A DNA stretch of 64,000 nucleotides, taken from Sphingomonas yabuuchiae (GTDB taxonomy: Bacteria; Pseudomonadota; Alphaproteobacteria; Sphingomonadales; Sphingomonadaceae). Position numbers and translations under genes: made by a program. The stretch spans positions 62,001 to 126,000 of the forward strand of contig NZ_JACHNX010000006.1 in assembly GCF_014199595.1 (NCBI RefSeq), in the 5' to 3' direction. Positions 52,458-59,976 of the stretch are shown here, one piece after another. Each line of letters begins with the position of its first letter. Within the stretch, counting starts at the first letter, position 1. The notes under the pieces were generated by a model. That model was not told the DNA's origin. It saw nothing but the letters and a program-made list of their open reading frames with translations, and searched no databases.

Positions 52458-53017
52458 AGCGTGCGCACCAGCCGCGCCACGCGCGCGATCCAGGCGGGCG
52501 CGGACACTGTCACCCCCGCCGCCCCGGGCTCCAGCGGCAACAGGCGCAGCGCGTCGGGCATCACGCCCGCCAGCCGGGCAAAGACATAGCCACCGGCGGC
52601 GCGGGGCACGAGGATATCGCGATTCATGGCATCGGCGAACCTATCGGGGGCCAGCGGTTCGCACCAGAGCTCATCGCCCGCGCGGTAATCGCCGACCGCG
52701 CCGCTGACCGTCACCGCCAGCATCCCCGGCGTCGCACAGGGCGGCGAGACCGAGCGGGCGCTGCGCGGCGCCACGGCGCCACGGGGTCCCAGCAGCGCCG
52801 CGACCGGCAGCGTCTCGCGGATCGGCAACGTCACCAGATCGGCGGGCGTGCAGCCCAGGGCGGCGGCGATCCGGTTCAGCCAAGGCAGCGAGACGGTGCG
52901 TGTCCCCATCTCCAGCCGCCCGATCGTCTGCGGCGTGGTGGGGGGCGAGCAGGCGCGGGCGACATCGTCCAGGGTCATGCCCTTGGCCCGGCGCACCTCG
53001 CGGATCGCGGTAATCAT
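52454..53017 (-). CDS. XRE-family transcriptional regulator
   Basis: Predicted 187-aa regulator. A helix-turn-helix lies in residues 1-60 (IREVRRAKGMTLDDVARACSP, PQTIGRLEMGTRTVSLPWLNRIAAALG). A C-terminal region of about 110 residues looks like an S24/LexA-type sensor without an obvious Ser-Lys dyad. The HTH has an insertion (SPPTTPQTIG). ATG 53017 is preferred; the longer upstream frame is antisense to dapF. It heads an operon with the glutaminyl cyclase. The two genes are divergent from dapF with about 120 bases between. Confidence 0.82.
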   Translation of the reverse strand: MITAIREVRRAKGMTLDDVARACSPPTTPQTIGRLEMGTRTVSLPWLNRIAAALGCTPADLVTLPIRETLPVAALLGPRGAVAPRSARSVSPPCATPGMLAVTVSGAVGDYRAGDELWCEPLAPDRFADAMNRDILVPRAAGGYVFARLAGVMPDALRLLPLEPGAAGVTVSAPAWIARVARLVRTL

Positions 53018-53138
53018 CCCCCTCTTCCCCTTCCGTTTTTCGACCCGACGGCCCGGCCCCATCCATATAGCCCGCCCATCTGGCGAACCCGGTCTGGCTG
53101 GGCTAAGCGCCACATCCTGTCCTGTCGGAGTTATCGCC

Positions 53139-54074
53139 ATGCGGTTCGCGATCGTCAAATGCCATGGATCGGGCAATGATTTCCCGATGATCGACGCCCG
53201 CGACCTGTCGCTGACCGAAGCCGAATGGGCGGGCGTCGCGCGTGCGCTGGCCGACCGGGCGGGGCCGGTGGGCGGCGACGGGCTGCTGCTGCTGGTCCCC
53301 GGCGACGAACGCGCGGCCTTCGGCATGGTGATGCGCAACAGCGACGGCAGCGAGGCGGAAACCTGCCTCAACGGCGTACGCTGCGTCGCGCGCGCGGGGT
53401 TCGAGGCTTTGGGGATCGCGGCGGCCACCGTGCGGCTGAAGACATCGCACGCCGATGCGGTCCACGACGCCGACCTCGCGCCCGGCGTCTATACGGTGCG
53501 CGAGACGGCGGGCCCCGCTGGTCTGTCGACCGCCGCCTGGCCGATCCATGGCGCCCCCGAGCGACTGGTCGAGGCGGTGCTGCCGATGCTCGATGCGGAC
53601 AAGTGCTTCACCGCCGTCACCATGCCCAACCCGCATCTCGTCCATTTCGTCGAGACGGTGGACGAAGCCGAACTCGTCCGCCTGGGCGAAATCTGCGAGG
53701 CGGCGCCCGACTGGCTGCCCAACCGCGCCAATGTGTCCTTCGTCGAAGTGCGCGGGAACTCGCTGTTCGTCCGTACCTTCGAGCGGGGCGTGGGCCTGAC
53801 CGACAGCTGCGGCAGCGCGATGGCGGCGTCGACCTATGCCGCATGCCTGACCGGGCGGATCGCCTGGGACGCGCCGACCGTGGTGTTCAACCGCGGCGGC
53901 CTGGTCCGCGCCTTTGCGGGCGAGGACGGGATGGTCACGCTGTCGGGCAATGCGACCTATGAATGGGCGGGGTCGGTGACGGTCGACCTGGCCAGCGAAA
54001 CGGCGAGTGACCTGGTGGTGGAGCAGCGTTTCCCCGAGGAGATCGCCGCCTGGGAGGCCGCCAAGCGGGGGTAA
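53139..54074 (+). CDS. dapF: DapF-like diaminopimelate epimerase with altered motif
   Basis: Predicted 311-aa PLP-independent epimerase, which in DapF interconverts LL- and meso-diaminopimelate for lysine and peptidoglycan. Both catalytic cysteines are present: one in SDGSEAETCLNGVRC and the other in FERGVGLTDSCGSAM. Typical text also includes GSGNDFPMID, VTMPNPHLVHFV and PNRANVSFVEV. The first site reads CLNG instead of the usual CGNG, and the second CGSA instead of CGSG, so substrate binding may differ. Length is slightly above the family norm (about 275). It is divergent from the XRE-cyclase operon. It may be a paralogue with a different substrate. Confidence 0.8.
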   Translation: MRFAIVKCHGSGNDFPMIDARDLSLTEAEWAGVARALADRAGPVGGDGLLLLVPGDERAAFGMVMRNSDGSEAETCLNGVRCVARAGFEALGIAAATVRLKTSHADAVHDADLAPGVYTVRETAGPAGLSTAAWPIHGAPERLVEAVLPMLDADKCFTAVTMPNPHLVHFVETVDEAELVRLGEICEAAPDWLPNRANVSFVEVRGNSLFVRTFERGVGLTDSCGSAMAASTYAACLTGRIAWDAPTVVFNRGGLVRAFAGEDGMVTLSGNATYEWAGSVTVDLASETASDLVVEQRFPEEIAAWEAAKRG

Positions 54075-54113
54075 GCGGCGGATGGACGGCGAGCCACCCA
54101 CTCGCCCCCCGCC

Positions 54114-54202
54114 CCGTTCAGCCTGAGCGAAGTCGAAGGCCACGGGACCGGCCTCGCCGCAAGCGCGGGGCGTGCACTTCGACTTCGCTCAGTGCGAACG
54201 GG
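54114..54202. repeat. Inverted repeat with GAGCGAAGTCGAAG core
   Basis: The left arm (54114-54140; CCGTTCAGCCTGAGCGAAG and TCGAAGG) is inverted relative to the right arm (54172-54202; CACTTCGACTTCGCTCAGT and GCGAACGG), with about 30 bases between. It sits between dapF and the DUF2236 gene. This core is a familiar dispersed repeat of sphingomonads, distinct from the CCTCCCC family. Confidence 0.75.
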
Positions 54203-54263
54203 CGTGGGGGCTAAGAACGTCCGCCCCCACGCAACGCCCCGCCACCCGGCGCGTTCTCCCCCC

Positions 54264-55088
54264 ATGCTTCCTGTCCGCCGCCAGATCGCCGACCAGATAC
54301 GCGACGTGGTCGGGAGCCGTCAGCTCGACCTGACCCGGCCACCGGGAGATGACGGGCTGTTCGGCCCCGGCTCCGCGACCTGGGTCGTGCATGGCGACTT
54401 CACCGCGATGATGGCGGGCGGGATCGCCTCGCTGCTGGTCCAGATGCTGCACCCCGCCGCCCTTGCAGGCGTGTGGGACCATAGCGATTTCCGCCGCGAC
54501 ATGCCTGGGCGGCTGCGGCGGACGGCGGGGTTCATCTCGGTCACCACCTATGGCGCGACCGAGGCCGCCGAGCGGATGATCGCGCGCGTGCGGGCGGTGC
54601 ACGACCGGGTTGGCGGCACCCTGCCCGACGGCACGCCCTATGCGGCGAACGATCCGCATCTGCTGACCTTCGTCCACGCCGCCGAAGTCGACAGCTTCCT
54701 GCGTGCGCATCGCACCTATCGCGATCCCGACTTCTCCGATGCCGAGGCGGATCGCTATCTGGCGGAAATGGCGACGATTGCCCGGCGGCTGGGGGCCGAG
54801 CAGGTGCCCGAGACCCGGCAGCAGCTGGCGCGCTTCCTGGATTCGATCCGCCCCGAACTGCGCGTCGATGCGCGGACACGGGCGGTGGCGCGCACCCTGC
54901 TCAACCAGCCCGCGCCCACCCCTGCCCTCGCGCCGGTCAGCAATTGGCTGACCCAGGCGGGTATCGCGCTGCTCCCCGACTGGGCGGCGCGGTTGCATGG
55001 GCTGGACGGTTACGGCGCGGTCAGACCGGCGATCCGGGCGGGCACGCGCGGACTGGGCGGCGCGATCCGCTGGGCACTGGCGGGATAG
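54264..55088 (+). CDS. DUF2236/MpaB-family oxygenase-like protein
   Basis: Predicted 274-aa protein of the DUF2236 (MpaB/latex-clearing-protein-like) family. Family landmarks: GPGSATWVVHGDFTAMMAGG, LLVQMLHPAALAGVWDHSDFR, RLRRTAGFISVTTYG, and HLLTFVHAAEVDSFLRAH, including the conserved His residues thought to be linked to heme or metal. Length is normal for the family. ATG 54264 is chosen over an upstream frame that begins within the repeat. It is convergent with the regulator at 55091, the stops being two bases apart. The substrate is unknown. Confidence 0.85.
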   Translation: MLPVRRQIADQIRDVVGSRQLDLTRPPGDDGLFGPGSATWVVHGDFTAMMAGGIASLLVQMLHPAALAGVWDHSDFRRDMPGRLRRTAGFISVTTYGATEAAERMIARVRAVHDRVGGTLPDGTPYAANDPHLLTFVHAAEVDSFLRAHRTYRDPDFSDAEADRYLAEMATIARRLGAEQVPETRQQLARFLDSIRPELRVDARTRAVARTLLNQPAPTPALAPVSNWLTQAGIALLPDWAARLHGLDGYGAVRPAIRAGTRGLGGAIRWALAG

Positions 55089-55090
55089 AC

Positions 55091-56011
55091 CTAGACGCCG
55101 CCGATCCGATGCAGCGCGTTCAAATAGCCCCGCATCCCCTCCTGCGCGCGATCGGTCAGCACCATGAAGGCGCGGCGGCGATCGGCGGGATCGGGCTGGC
55201 GCGCGAACAGCCCCGCCTCGGTCATCTTGCCGATCCAGCGCAGCGCGGTGGTCGGCGCGACGGCGGCGGCGATGCACAGGCTGGACACCGACACCCGCGT
55301 CCCCTCCAGATGCGCGGCATAGAGGTCGAGCAGCATGTCCCAGGCCGGTTCCTCGAACAGCCCGCCCTCGAAAAACCCGTCGCGCAGCCGCCGGGCGCGG
55401 ATCATCCGGCGGACCCGTTCGGCATCGCCCGGCTGGGCGCGCGGCGGGGCGGCGTGGAAGCTCTGATGCCGGTCGCCGACGCTGCCGCGCCGGTCCTCGT
55501 CCTCCTGCACCGACAGCCTGGTCAGTGCCTCGGCGATACGCGCGACCTCGGCGTTCAACTTGCGCAGCCGTTCGGACTCGCCCTCGCGCACATAGGCGTG
55601 GAGCAGCGCCGCGCCGCCATGGCTGGCCCCCGCCACCGCCAGCGCGGCGACCAGTTCCAGCGGGCTGGCGTCGCAAAGCATCGCCACGCGCGGGCCGATC
55701 AGCATCGCGGCGACCAGATCGATATCGCCCGTCGCCATGCTGACCACGATGGGCAGGTCCAGCGCGGTGGCGACCGCGTCGATGCGGGCGAGCGCGATCT
55801 CCATCGTCGCCACCTCCGCGCCGTGCGTGTCGACCAGCAGCAGCGGCCGCCCCGCCTGTTGCCCGATCTCCTCCGCCACCGCCGGCCAGGCGATATGACG
55901 CAGCACCCGGCCGCCCGCCTGCCCGACCAGATCGCCAGCCGCCTGCGCCAGCGCGGGCGCGCCGATCACCACGACCGCAAAGCCGGTGCCGTAAAGATCC
56001 TGTTCGTCCAC
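55091..56011 (-). CDS. Pseudo-receiver/MarR-like transcriptional regulator
   Basis: Predicted 306-aa regulator with two parts. The N-terminal half (about 1-125) has a receiver-like alternation of strands and helices (FAVVVIGAPALAQAAGDLV, RPLLLVDTHGAEVATM, LPIVVSMATGD, VAMLCDASPLELVAAL) but no standard acidic pair or terminal Lys, so phosphorylation is doubtful. A linker helix follows (RLRKLNAEVARIAEALTRL). The C-terminal winged helix (about 215-300) has DMLLDLYAAHLEGTRVSVSS, AVAPTTALRWIGKMTEAGL and DPADRRRAFMVL. Its C-terminal half resembles the 17142 regulator. GTG start. It is convergent with the DUF2236 gene. Confidence 0.8.
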   Translation of the reverse strand: MDEQDLYGTGFAVVVIGAPALAQAAGDLVGQAGGRVLRHIAWPAVAEEIGQQAGRPLLLVDTHGAEVATMEIALARIDAVATALDLPIVVSMATGDIDLVAAMLIGPRVAMLCDASPLELVAALAVAGASHGGAALLHAYVREGESERLRKLNAEVARIAEALTRLSVQEDEDRRGSVGDRHQSFHAAPPRAQPGDAERVRRMIRARRLRDGFFEGGLFEEPAWDMLLDLYAAHLEGTRVSVSSLCIAAAVAPTTALRWIGKMTEAGLFARQPDPADRRRAFMVLTDRAQEGMRGYLNALHRIGGV

Positions 56012-56157
56012 GCTCGTCCCCCGCCGCCAGCCTTGCGGGCTGGTCCCTCGTCATGGTCGCGAACGGCGCAACGGGCGCGGGGCCCCCGCCCCTTCGCCCA
56101 TGCGCCGATGCAACCCCGACCGACGTCCGGGAGTCGACGTCAGTCCGAATCGGACAC

Positions 56158-57699
56158 TCAGCCGAGTGCCTTGACGATCTCTTCGACCATCTTCTTGGCG
56201 TCCGCCAGAAGCATCATGGTGTTGTCGCGATAAAATAGCTCGTTATCGACGCCCGCATAACCGACGCCGCCCATCGAACGCTTGATGAACAGCACCGTCT
56301 TGGCCTTTTCCACGTCGAGCACCGGCATGCCGTAGATGGGCGAGGACTTGTCGGTCTTGGCCGCCGGGTTGGTCACATCGTTCGCGCCGATGACGAAGGC
56401 GACATCGGTCTGCGCGAATTCGGCGTTGATGTCCTCCAGCTCGAACACCTCGTCATAGGGCACGTTCGCCTCGGCCAGCAGCACGTTCATATGGCCGGGC
56501 ATCCGCCCCGCGACCGGGTGGATGGCGTATTTGACCCGCACGCCTTCCTTCTTGAGCAGGTCGCCCATCTCGCGCAGGACATGCTGCGCCTGAGCCACCG
56601 CCATGCCGTAGCCGGGGACGATGACGACCTGTTCGGCCTGGCTCATCAGGAAGGCCGCGTCCTCGGCGCTGCCGCGCTTCCACGGGCGGTCGACCGCCGC
56701 ACCGCCGCCGCTGCTCCCCGCATCGCTGGCACCGAAGCCGCCCGCGATCACGCTGATGAAGCTGCGGTTCATCGCCCGGCACATGATATAGGACAGGATC
56801 GCGCCCGAGCTGCCGACCAGCGCGCCGGTGATGATCATCGCGCTGTTGTGGAGCGTGAAGCCCATCGCGGCGGCGGCCCAGCCCGAATAGCTGTTCAGCA
56901 TCGAAACCACGACCGGCATGTCCGCGCCGCCGATGGGAATGATCAGCAGGAAGCCGATCACGAAGGACAGGATCGTGATCGTCCAGAAGATCCATGGCGA
57001 CTGGTCGCGCGTAAACATCGCCACCAGGATGACGATCGCGCCCAACAGCCCCGCGTTCAGCGCATGGCGGCCGGGCAACAGGATCGGTTTGCCCCCCATA
57101 TTGCCGTTGAGCTTCAGGAAGGCGATGACCGAGCCGGAAAAGGTGATCGCACCGATCGCGACGCCCAGCACCATCTCGACCCGGCTGACGACATGGATGC
57201 TGGCAAAGGGCTGGCCGATCATCGGCACCACCATGTCGGCGATGTCGAAGGCGACCGGGTTGAGGAAGGCCGCACAGGCGACCGCGACGGCGGCGAGGCC
57301 GACCAGCGAGTGGAAGGCGGCGACCAGCTGCGGCATCGCGGTCATCGCGATGCGGCGGGCGGTGACGATGCCGATTGCTGCGCCGAGGCCGATGGCGGCG
57401 AGGATTTCCAGGGCTGCCGTCCAGTCGATCATCAAATCATGGGGATTCCCCGGTGGCAGAGCATCGGCCCGCAGGGGCACATGCGTCACCAACGTCGTCA
57501 CGACCGCGATCGCCATGCCGATCATGCCGAAGCGATTGCCCCGCTGGCTGGTCGTCGGGCTCGACAGTCCACGCAGCGCCAGGATGAAGCACACCCCCGC
57601 CACCAGATAGGCGAGCGAGACGAAGGGGTTCGCGGCAACGGCCTCGACCGCAGGGGCGAGCGGCGCGGGTGGCAGCGCAGGTGACACTGGGGCGATCAC
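56158..57699 (-). CDS. pntB: NAD(P) transhydrogenase subunit beta
   Basis: Predicted 513-aa inner-membrane subunit of proton-translocating transhydrogenase, which uses the proton gradient to reduce NADP+ with NADH. About nine transmembrane helices occupy residues 25-300 ([66 protein letters not shown]). The NADP(H)-binding domain (about 340-513) has [47 protein letters not shown] and [16 protein letters not shown]. The GTG start overlaps the pntA2 stop in GTGA. Length (about 460-490 in relatives) fits allowing for a longer N-terminus. Confidence 0.97.
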   Translation of the reverse strand: MIAPVSPALPPAPLAPAVEAVAANPFVSLAYLVAGVCFILALRGLSSPTTSQRGNRFGMIGMAIAVVTTLVTHVPLRADALPPGNPHDLMIDWTAALEILAAIGLGAAIGIVTARRIAMTAMPQLVAAFHSLVGLAAVAVACAAFLNPVAFDIADMVVPMIGQPFASIHVVSRVEMVLGVAIGAITFSGSVIAFLKLNGNMGGKPILLPGRHALNAGLLGAIVILVAMFTRDQSPWIFWTITILSFVIGFLLIIPIGGADMPVVVSMLNSYSGWAAAAMGFTLHNSAMIITGALVGSSGAILSYIMCRAMNRSFISVIAGGFGASDAGSSGGGAAVDRPWKRGSAEDAAFLMSQAEQVVIVPGYGMAVAQAQHVLREMGDLLKKEGVRVKYAIHPVAGRMPGHMNVLLAEANVPYDEVFELEDINAEFAQTDVAFVIGANDVTNPAAKTDKSSPIYGMPVLDVEKAKTVLFIKRSMGGVGYAGVDNELFYRDNTMMLLADAKKMVEEIVKALG

Positions 57700-57995
57700 G
57701 AGCGCTTCTCCTTCTTGCGGTACATGGCGAGCATGCGCTGCGTCACTGCAAAGCCACCGAAGATGTTGATGCTGGCCAGCACCACCGCCGCCAGCCCCAG
57801 CCATTTGGCCACGCCCGATCCCGTCGCGCCCGAAGACGCGGCAGCGGCGATCAGCGCGCCGACGATGATGACCGAGGAGATGGCGTTGGTGACCGCCATC
57901 AACGGCGTATGCAGCGCGGGCGTCACCGACCAGACGACATAATAGCCGACGAAACACGCCAGCACAAAGATCGACAGGATTGCTATGAAGTCCAT
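57696..57995 (-). CDS. pntA2: NAD(P) transhydrogenase subunit alpha part 2
   Basis: Predicted 99-aa membrane subunit of the split transhydrogenase (subunit alpha II). Hydrophobic helices lie at about 4-28 ([20 protein letters not shown]), 36-58 and 67-84. The text [24 protein letters not shown] is the family hallmark. The end [20 protein letters not shown] is likewise conserved. The ATG at 57995 lies in/near the repeat arm of the inserted DUF559 element. It overlaps the pntB start by GTGA. It carries the transmembrane part that joins PntA1 and PntB. Confidence 0.96.
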   Translation of the reverse strand: MDFIAILSIFVLACFVGYYVVWSVTPALHTPLMAVTNAISSVIIVGALIAAAASSGATGSGVAKWLGLAAVVLASINIFGGFAVTQRMLAMYRKKEKRS

Positions 57996-57996
57996 G

Positions 57997-58392
57997 CTAT
58001 TCCTCCCCGGCACGGGGAGGGGGACCGCTCGCCGCAGGCGAGTGGTGGAGGGGGGCCGCCGCCAGCGAGACGATCGAGGCGGCCACCGCCTCGGCATCGC
58101 GCAGGATATCGGCGGCTCCGATCCGCATGACCCTGTACCCGTTTTCGTTCAAATATCGGTCACGCGCCGTGTCGCGAATAGGCCGTGCCTCGACGCCATG
58201 TATGGCGCCGTCGACTTCGACGATCAGGCGCGCCTTGGCGCAAAAGAAGTCGGCTACATAGCAGCCTATGGGATGCTGTCGCCGGAACCGCATACCATCC
58301 GGCGAACCGCGCAAGTGTTGCCAGAGCATGACTTCGAGCAATGTCATCGTCCGTCGCAGCTTGCGTGCCAGCGCTACTTCGGGCCGAGGCAT
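57997..58392 (-). CDS. DUF559 (PD-(D/E)XK-like endonuclease fold) protein
   Basis: Predicted 131-aa small protein. Residues about 5-112 form a DUF559 domain related to very-short-patch and PD-(D/E)XK nucleases: [29 protein letters not shown] (Asp48), [10 protein letters not shown] (Glu59, Asp61, His65) and ENGYRVMRI. The last residues ([17 protein letters not shown]) are encoded by the flanking repeat arm. ATG 58392 is the family start; an ATG at 58452 in an ATGA overlap with the pntA1 stop would add 20 residues, also from repeat sequence. It sits within the pnt operon in the same direction. The biological role is unknown. Confidence 0.85.
   Translation of the reverse strand: MPRPEVALARKLRRTMTLLEVMLWQHLRGSPDGMRFRRQHPIGCYVADFFCAKARLIVEVDGAIHGVEARPIRDTARDRYLNENGYRVMRIGAADILRDAEAVAASIVSLAAAPLHHSPAASGPPPRAGEE
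57999..58055. repeat. Arm D1 of the CCTCCCC repeat family
   Basis: A 22-base outer hairpin (ATTCCTCCCC..GGGGAGG), then GGGACC, an inner hairpin CTCGCC/GGCGAG and GGTGGAGGGGGG. It is the inverted equivalent of 58402-58451. It encodes the C-terminal tail of the DUF559 protein. Confidence 0.85.
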
Positions 58393-58401
58393 TTGCCGAA
58401 C

Positions 58402-58451
58402 GCCCCCTCCACCGGCTTCGCCGGTCCCCCTCCCCGTGCCGGGGAGGATCA
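58402..58451. repeat. Arm D2 of the CCTCCCC repeat family
   Basis: CCCCCTCCACC, a GGC-TTC-GCC hairpin, GGTCCCCC, then a CCTCCCC/GGGGAGG hairpin. It lies between the pntA1 stop, which it just includes, and the DUF559 start. Confidence 0.85.
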
Positions 58452-59576
58452 TTGCGACAACCTCGGGTTCACCACCTGGCCACTGCGGGTCAGCCGGATC
58501 GCGTCGCCGATCTCGGCGTCCAGCACGGGACGCCCGGCCTCCTTGTCCCAGAAGGCCGCAAGGAAATTGTGCAGGTTGCGCGCGAACAGCGCCGAGGCAT
58601 CCGCCGCCAGGCGGCTGGGCATGTTGCGGTGGCCGATGATCCTGACGCCGTGTCGCTCGGCAACCTCGCCCGGCACCGCACCCTCGACATTGCCGCCCGC
58701 CTCGACCGCCAGGTCGACGATGACGCTGCCCGGCCGCATCGTCGCGATCTGGGCATCCGTCACCAGCCTCGGCGCGGGGCGGCCGGGGATCAGCGCGGTG
58801 GTGATGACGATATCCTGCTTGGCGATATGCCCGGCGACCAGTTCGGCTTGCGCGCGGCGATATTCCTCGCTCGTCTCGCCCGCATAGCCGCCGGTGCCCT
58901 CACCCTCGATGCCTGCCACGCCCTCGACGAAGATCGGCTTGGCGCCGAGCGACTGGATCTGCTCCTTCGTGGCCGAGCGGACATCGGTGGCCGACACCTG
59001 CGCGCCCAGTCGCCGGGCGGTCGCGATCGCCTGGAGCCCCGCCACGCCGACGCCCATCACGAAGACGCGGGCTGCCGGGATCGTCCCCGCCGCCGTCATC
59101 ATCATCGGAAAGGCGCGGCCATAGGCGCTCGCCGCCTCCAGCACCGCCTTGTAACCCGCCAGATTCGACTGGGACGACAGGATGTCCATCGACTGCGCAC
59201 GGGTGATGCGCGGCATCCAGTCCATCGCCAGCGCCTCCAGCCCCACCGCCGCATAGGCCGCAACCATGTCACCGCGACGGAAGGGATCGAACGCCGCGAT
59301 CACCCAGGCACCCAGCGCGGTCCCGGCCAGGGTCGCGGGGTCGGGCGCCTGCACCGCCAGGACGATCGCCGCCCCCGCCAGCACCCCGGCGCGTTCGCCG
59401 AGCTGCGCGCCCGCCTGCTCGTAATCGCTGTCGGCGATGCCCGCACCCAGCCCGGCGCCCCGCTCCACCGCCAGCGTCGCGCCCAGCGCGGTCAGCTTCT
59501 TGACGGTTTCCGGCGTGGCGGCGACGCGGGCCTCGTCGGCTGCGGTTTCGCGCAGCACCGCGATGCGCAGGGCCAC
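58449..59576 (-). CDS. pntA1: NAD(P) transhydrogenase subunit alpha part 1
   Basis: Predicted 375-aa soluble NAD(H)-binding subunit, which passes hydride from NADH to PntB. It has the alanine-dehydrogenase-like fold. Landmarks: RIAVLRETAADEARVAATPE, SMDILSSQSNLAGYKAV, PAARVFVMGVGVAGLQAIATARRLGA (dinucleotide-binding loop), ATDVRSATKEQIQSLGA, GGYAGETSEEYRRAQAEL and DIVITTALIPGRPAPRLVT. The mobile loop and length match split-gene PntA. The start is a GTG at 59576, four bases past the stop of the small oxidase subunit gene, so coupling is likely. The DUF559 element follows. Confidence 0.97.
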   Translation of the reverse strand: MALRIAVLRETAADEARVAATPETVKKLTALGATLAVERGAGLGAGIADSDYEQAGAQLGERAGVLAGAAIVLAVQAPDPATLAGTALGAWVIAAFDPFRRGDMVAAYAAVGLEALAMDWMPRITRAQSMDILSSQSNLAGYKAVLEAASAYGRAFPMMMTAAGTIPAARVFVMGVGVAGLQAIATARRLGAQVSATDVRSATKEQIQSLGAKPIFVEGVAGIEGEGTGGYAGETSEEYRRAQAELVAGHIAKQDIVITTALIPGRPAPRLVTDAQIATMRPGSVIVDLAVEAGGNVEGAVPGEVAERHGVRIIGHRNMPSRLAADASALFARNLHNFLAAFWDKEAGRPVLDAEIGDAIRLTRSGQVVNPRLSQ

Positions 59577-59580
59577 CGGA

Positions 59581-59727
59581 TCAGGCGATCAGCCAGAGGA
59601 CGATCGCCACCAGGATGGCGGCGACCACCGCACCCCATTTGAGCATGCCGATCATCAGGTCATAGGTGGCGACATGCGCCTTCATGCCGCCGGGGCCGTT
59701 GTTGATGCCGGTATCGTTGCCCGCCAT
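59581..59727 (-). CDS. aa3-type cytochrome c oxidase subunit IV-like small protein
   Basis: Predicted 48-aa membrane protein, translated directly from the sequence: it begins MAGNDTGINNGPGGMKAHV and continues ATYDLMIGMLKWGAV into a single transmembrane helix. The Thr-Tyr-x-x-Met start of the helix and a positive N-terminal side match the bacterial COX4_pro_2 subunit of aa3 oxidases. Genes of this family are commonly found just upstream of pntA in alphaproteobacteria. It is four bases from pntA1, so it heads the same transcript. A possible role in the oxidase is known from the family only. Confidence 0.85.
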   Translation of the reverse strand: MAGNDTGINNGPGGMKAHVATYDLMIGMLKWGAVVAAILVAIVLWLIA

Positions 59728-59976
59728 GATCCTCACCTCCGCTATCGTCCTGCCGCCGTGACCCGCGCCGCATGAACCTGTCGGAGCTTATTCGACGGAC
59801 CGCCGGGATCAACCCCGAAACGACCGGCGCGGATCCTTGCGGCTTTCGGCATGATCCGCCAACCATCTCAAAAATGATCCGGGGCCCGGCCTATGGTAAA
59901 AGGGATTGTCCCGAATTAACGCGGATTTTAACAAAGTTGCGCTATACAGTGGCGAATAGGGGTTACAGGACAAGCT

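Larger units (their letters stand above)
57999..58451 (-). mobile_element. Putative DUF559-bearing element with inverted palindromic arms
   Basis: Two near-identical arms in opposite orientation flank the DUF559 gene: 57999-58055 (hairpin CCTCCCCGGCACGGGGAGG, then GGGACC-hairpin-GGTGGAGGGGGG) and 58402-58451, its inverted counterpart (CCCCCTCCACC-hairpin-GGTCCCCCTCCCC-hairpin). The same arms without a gene form the 120-130 bp elements at 47917, 61405 and 63520. The arrangement interrupts pntA1 and pntA2, which are adjacent in most genomes. Mobility is inferred and not shown. Confidence 0.55.
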
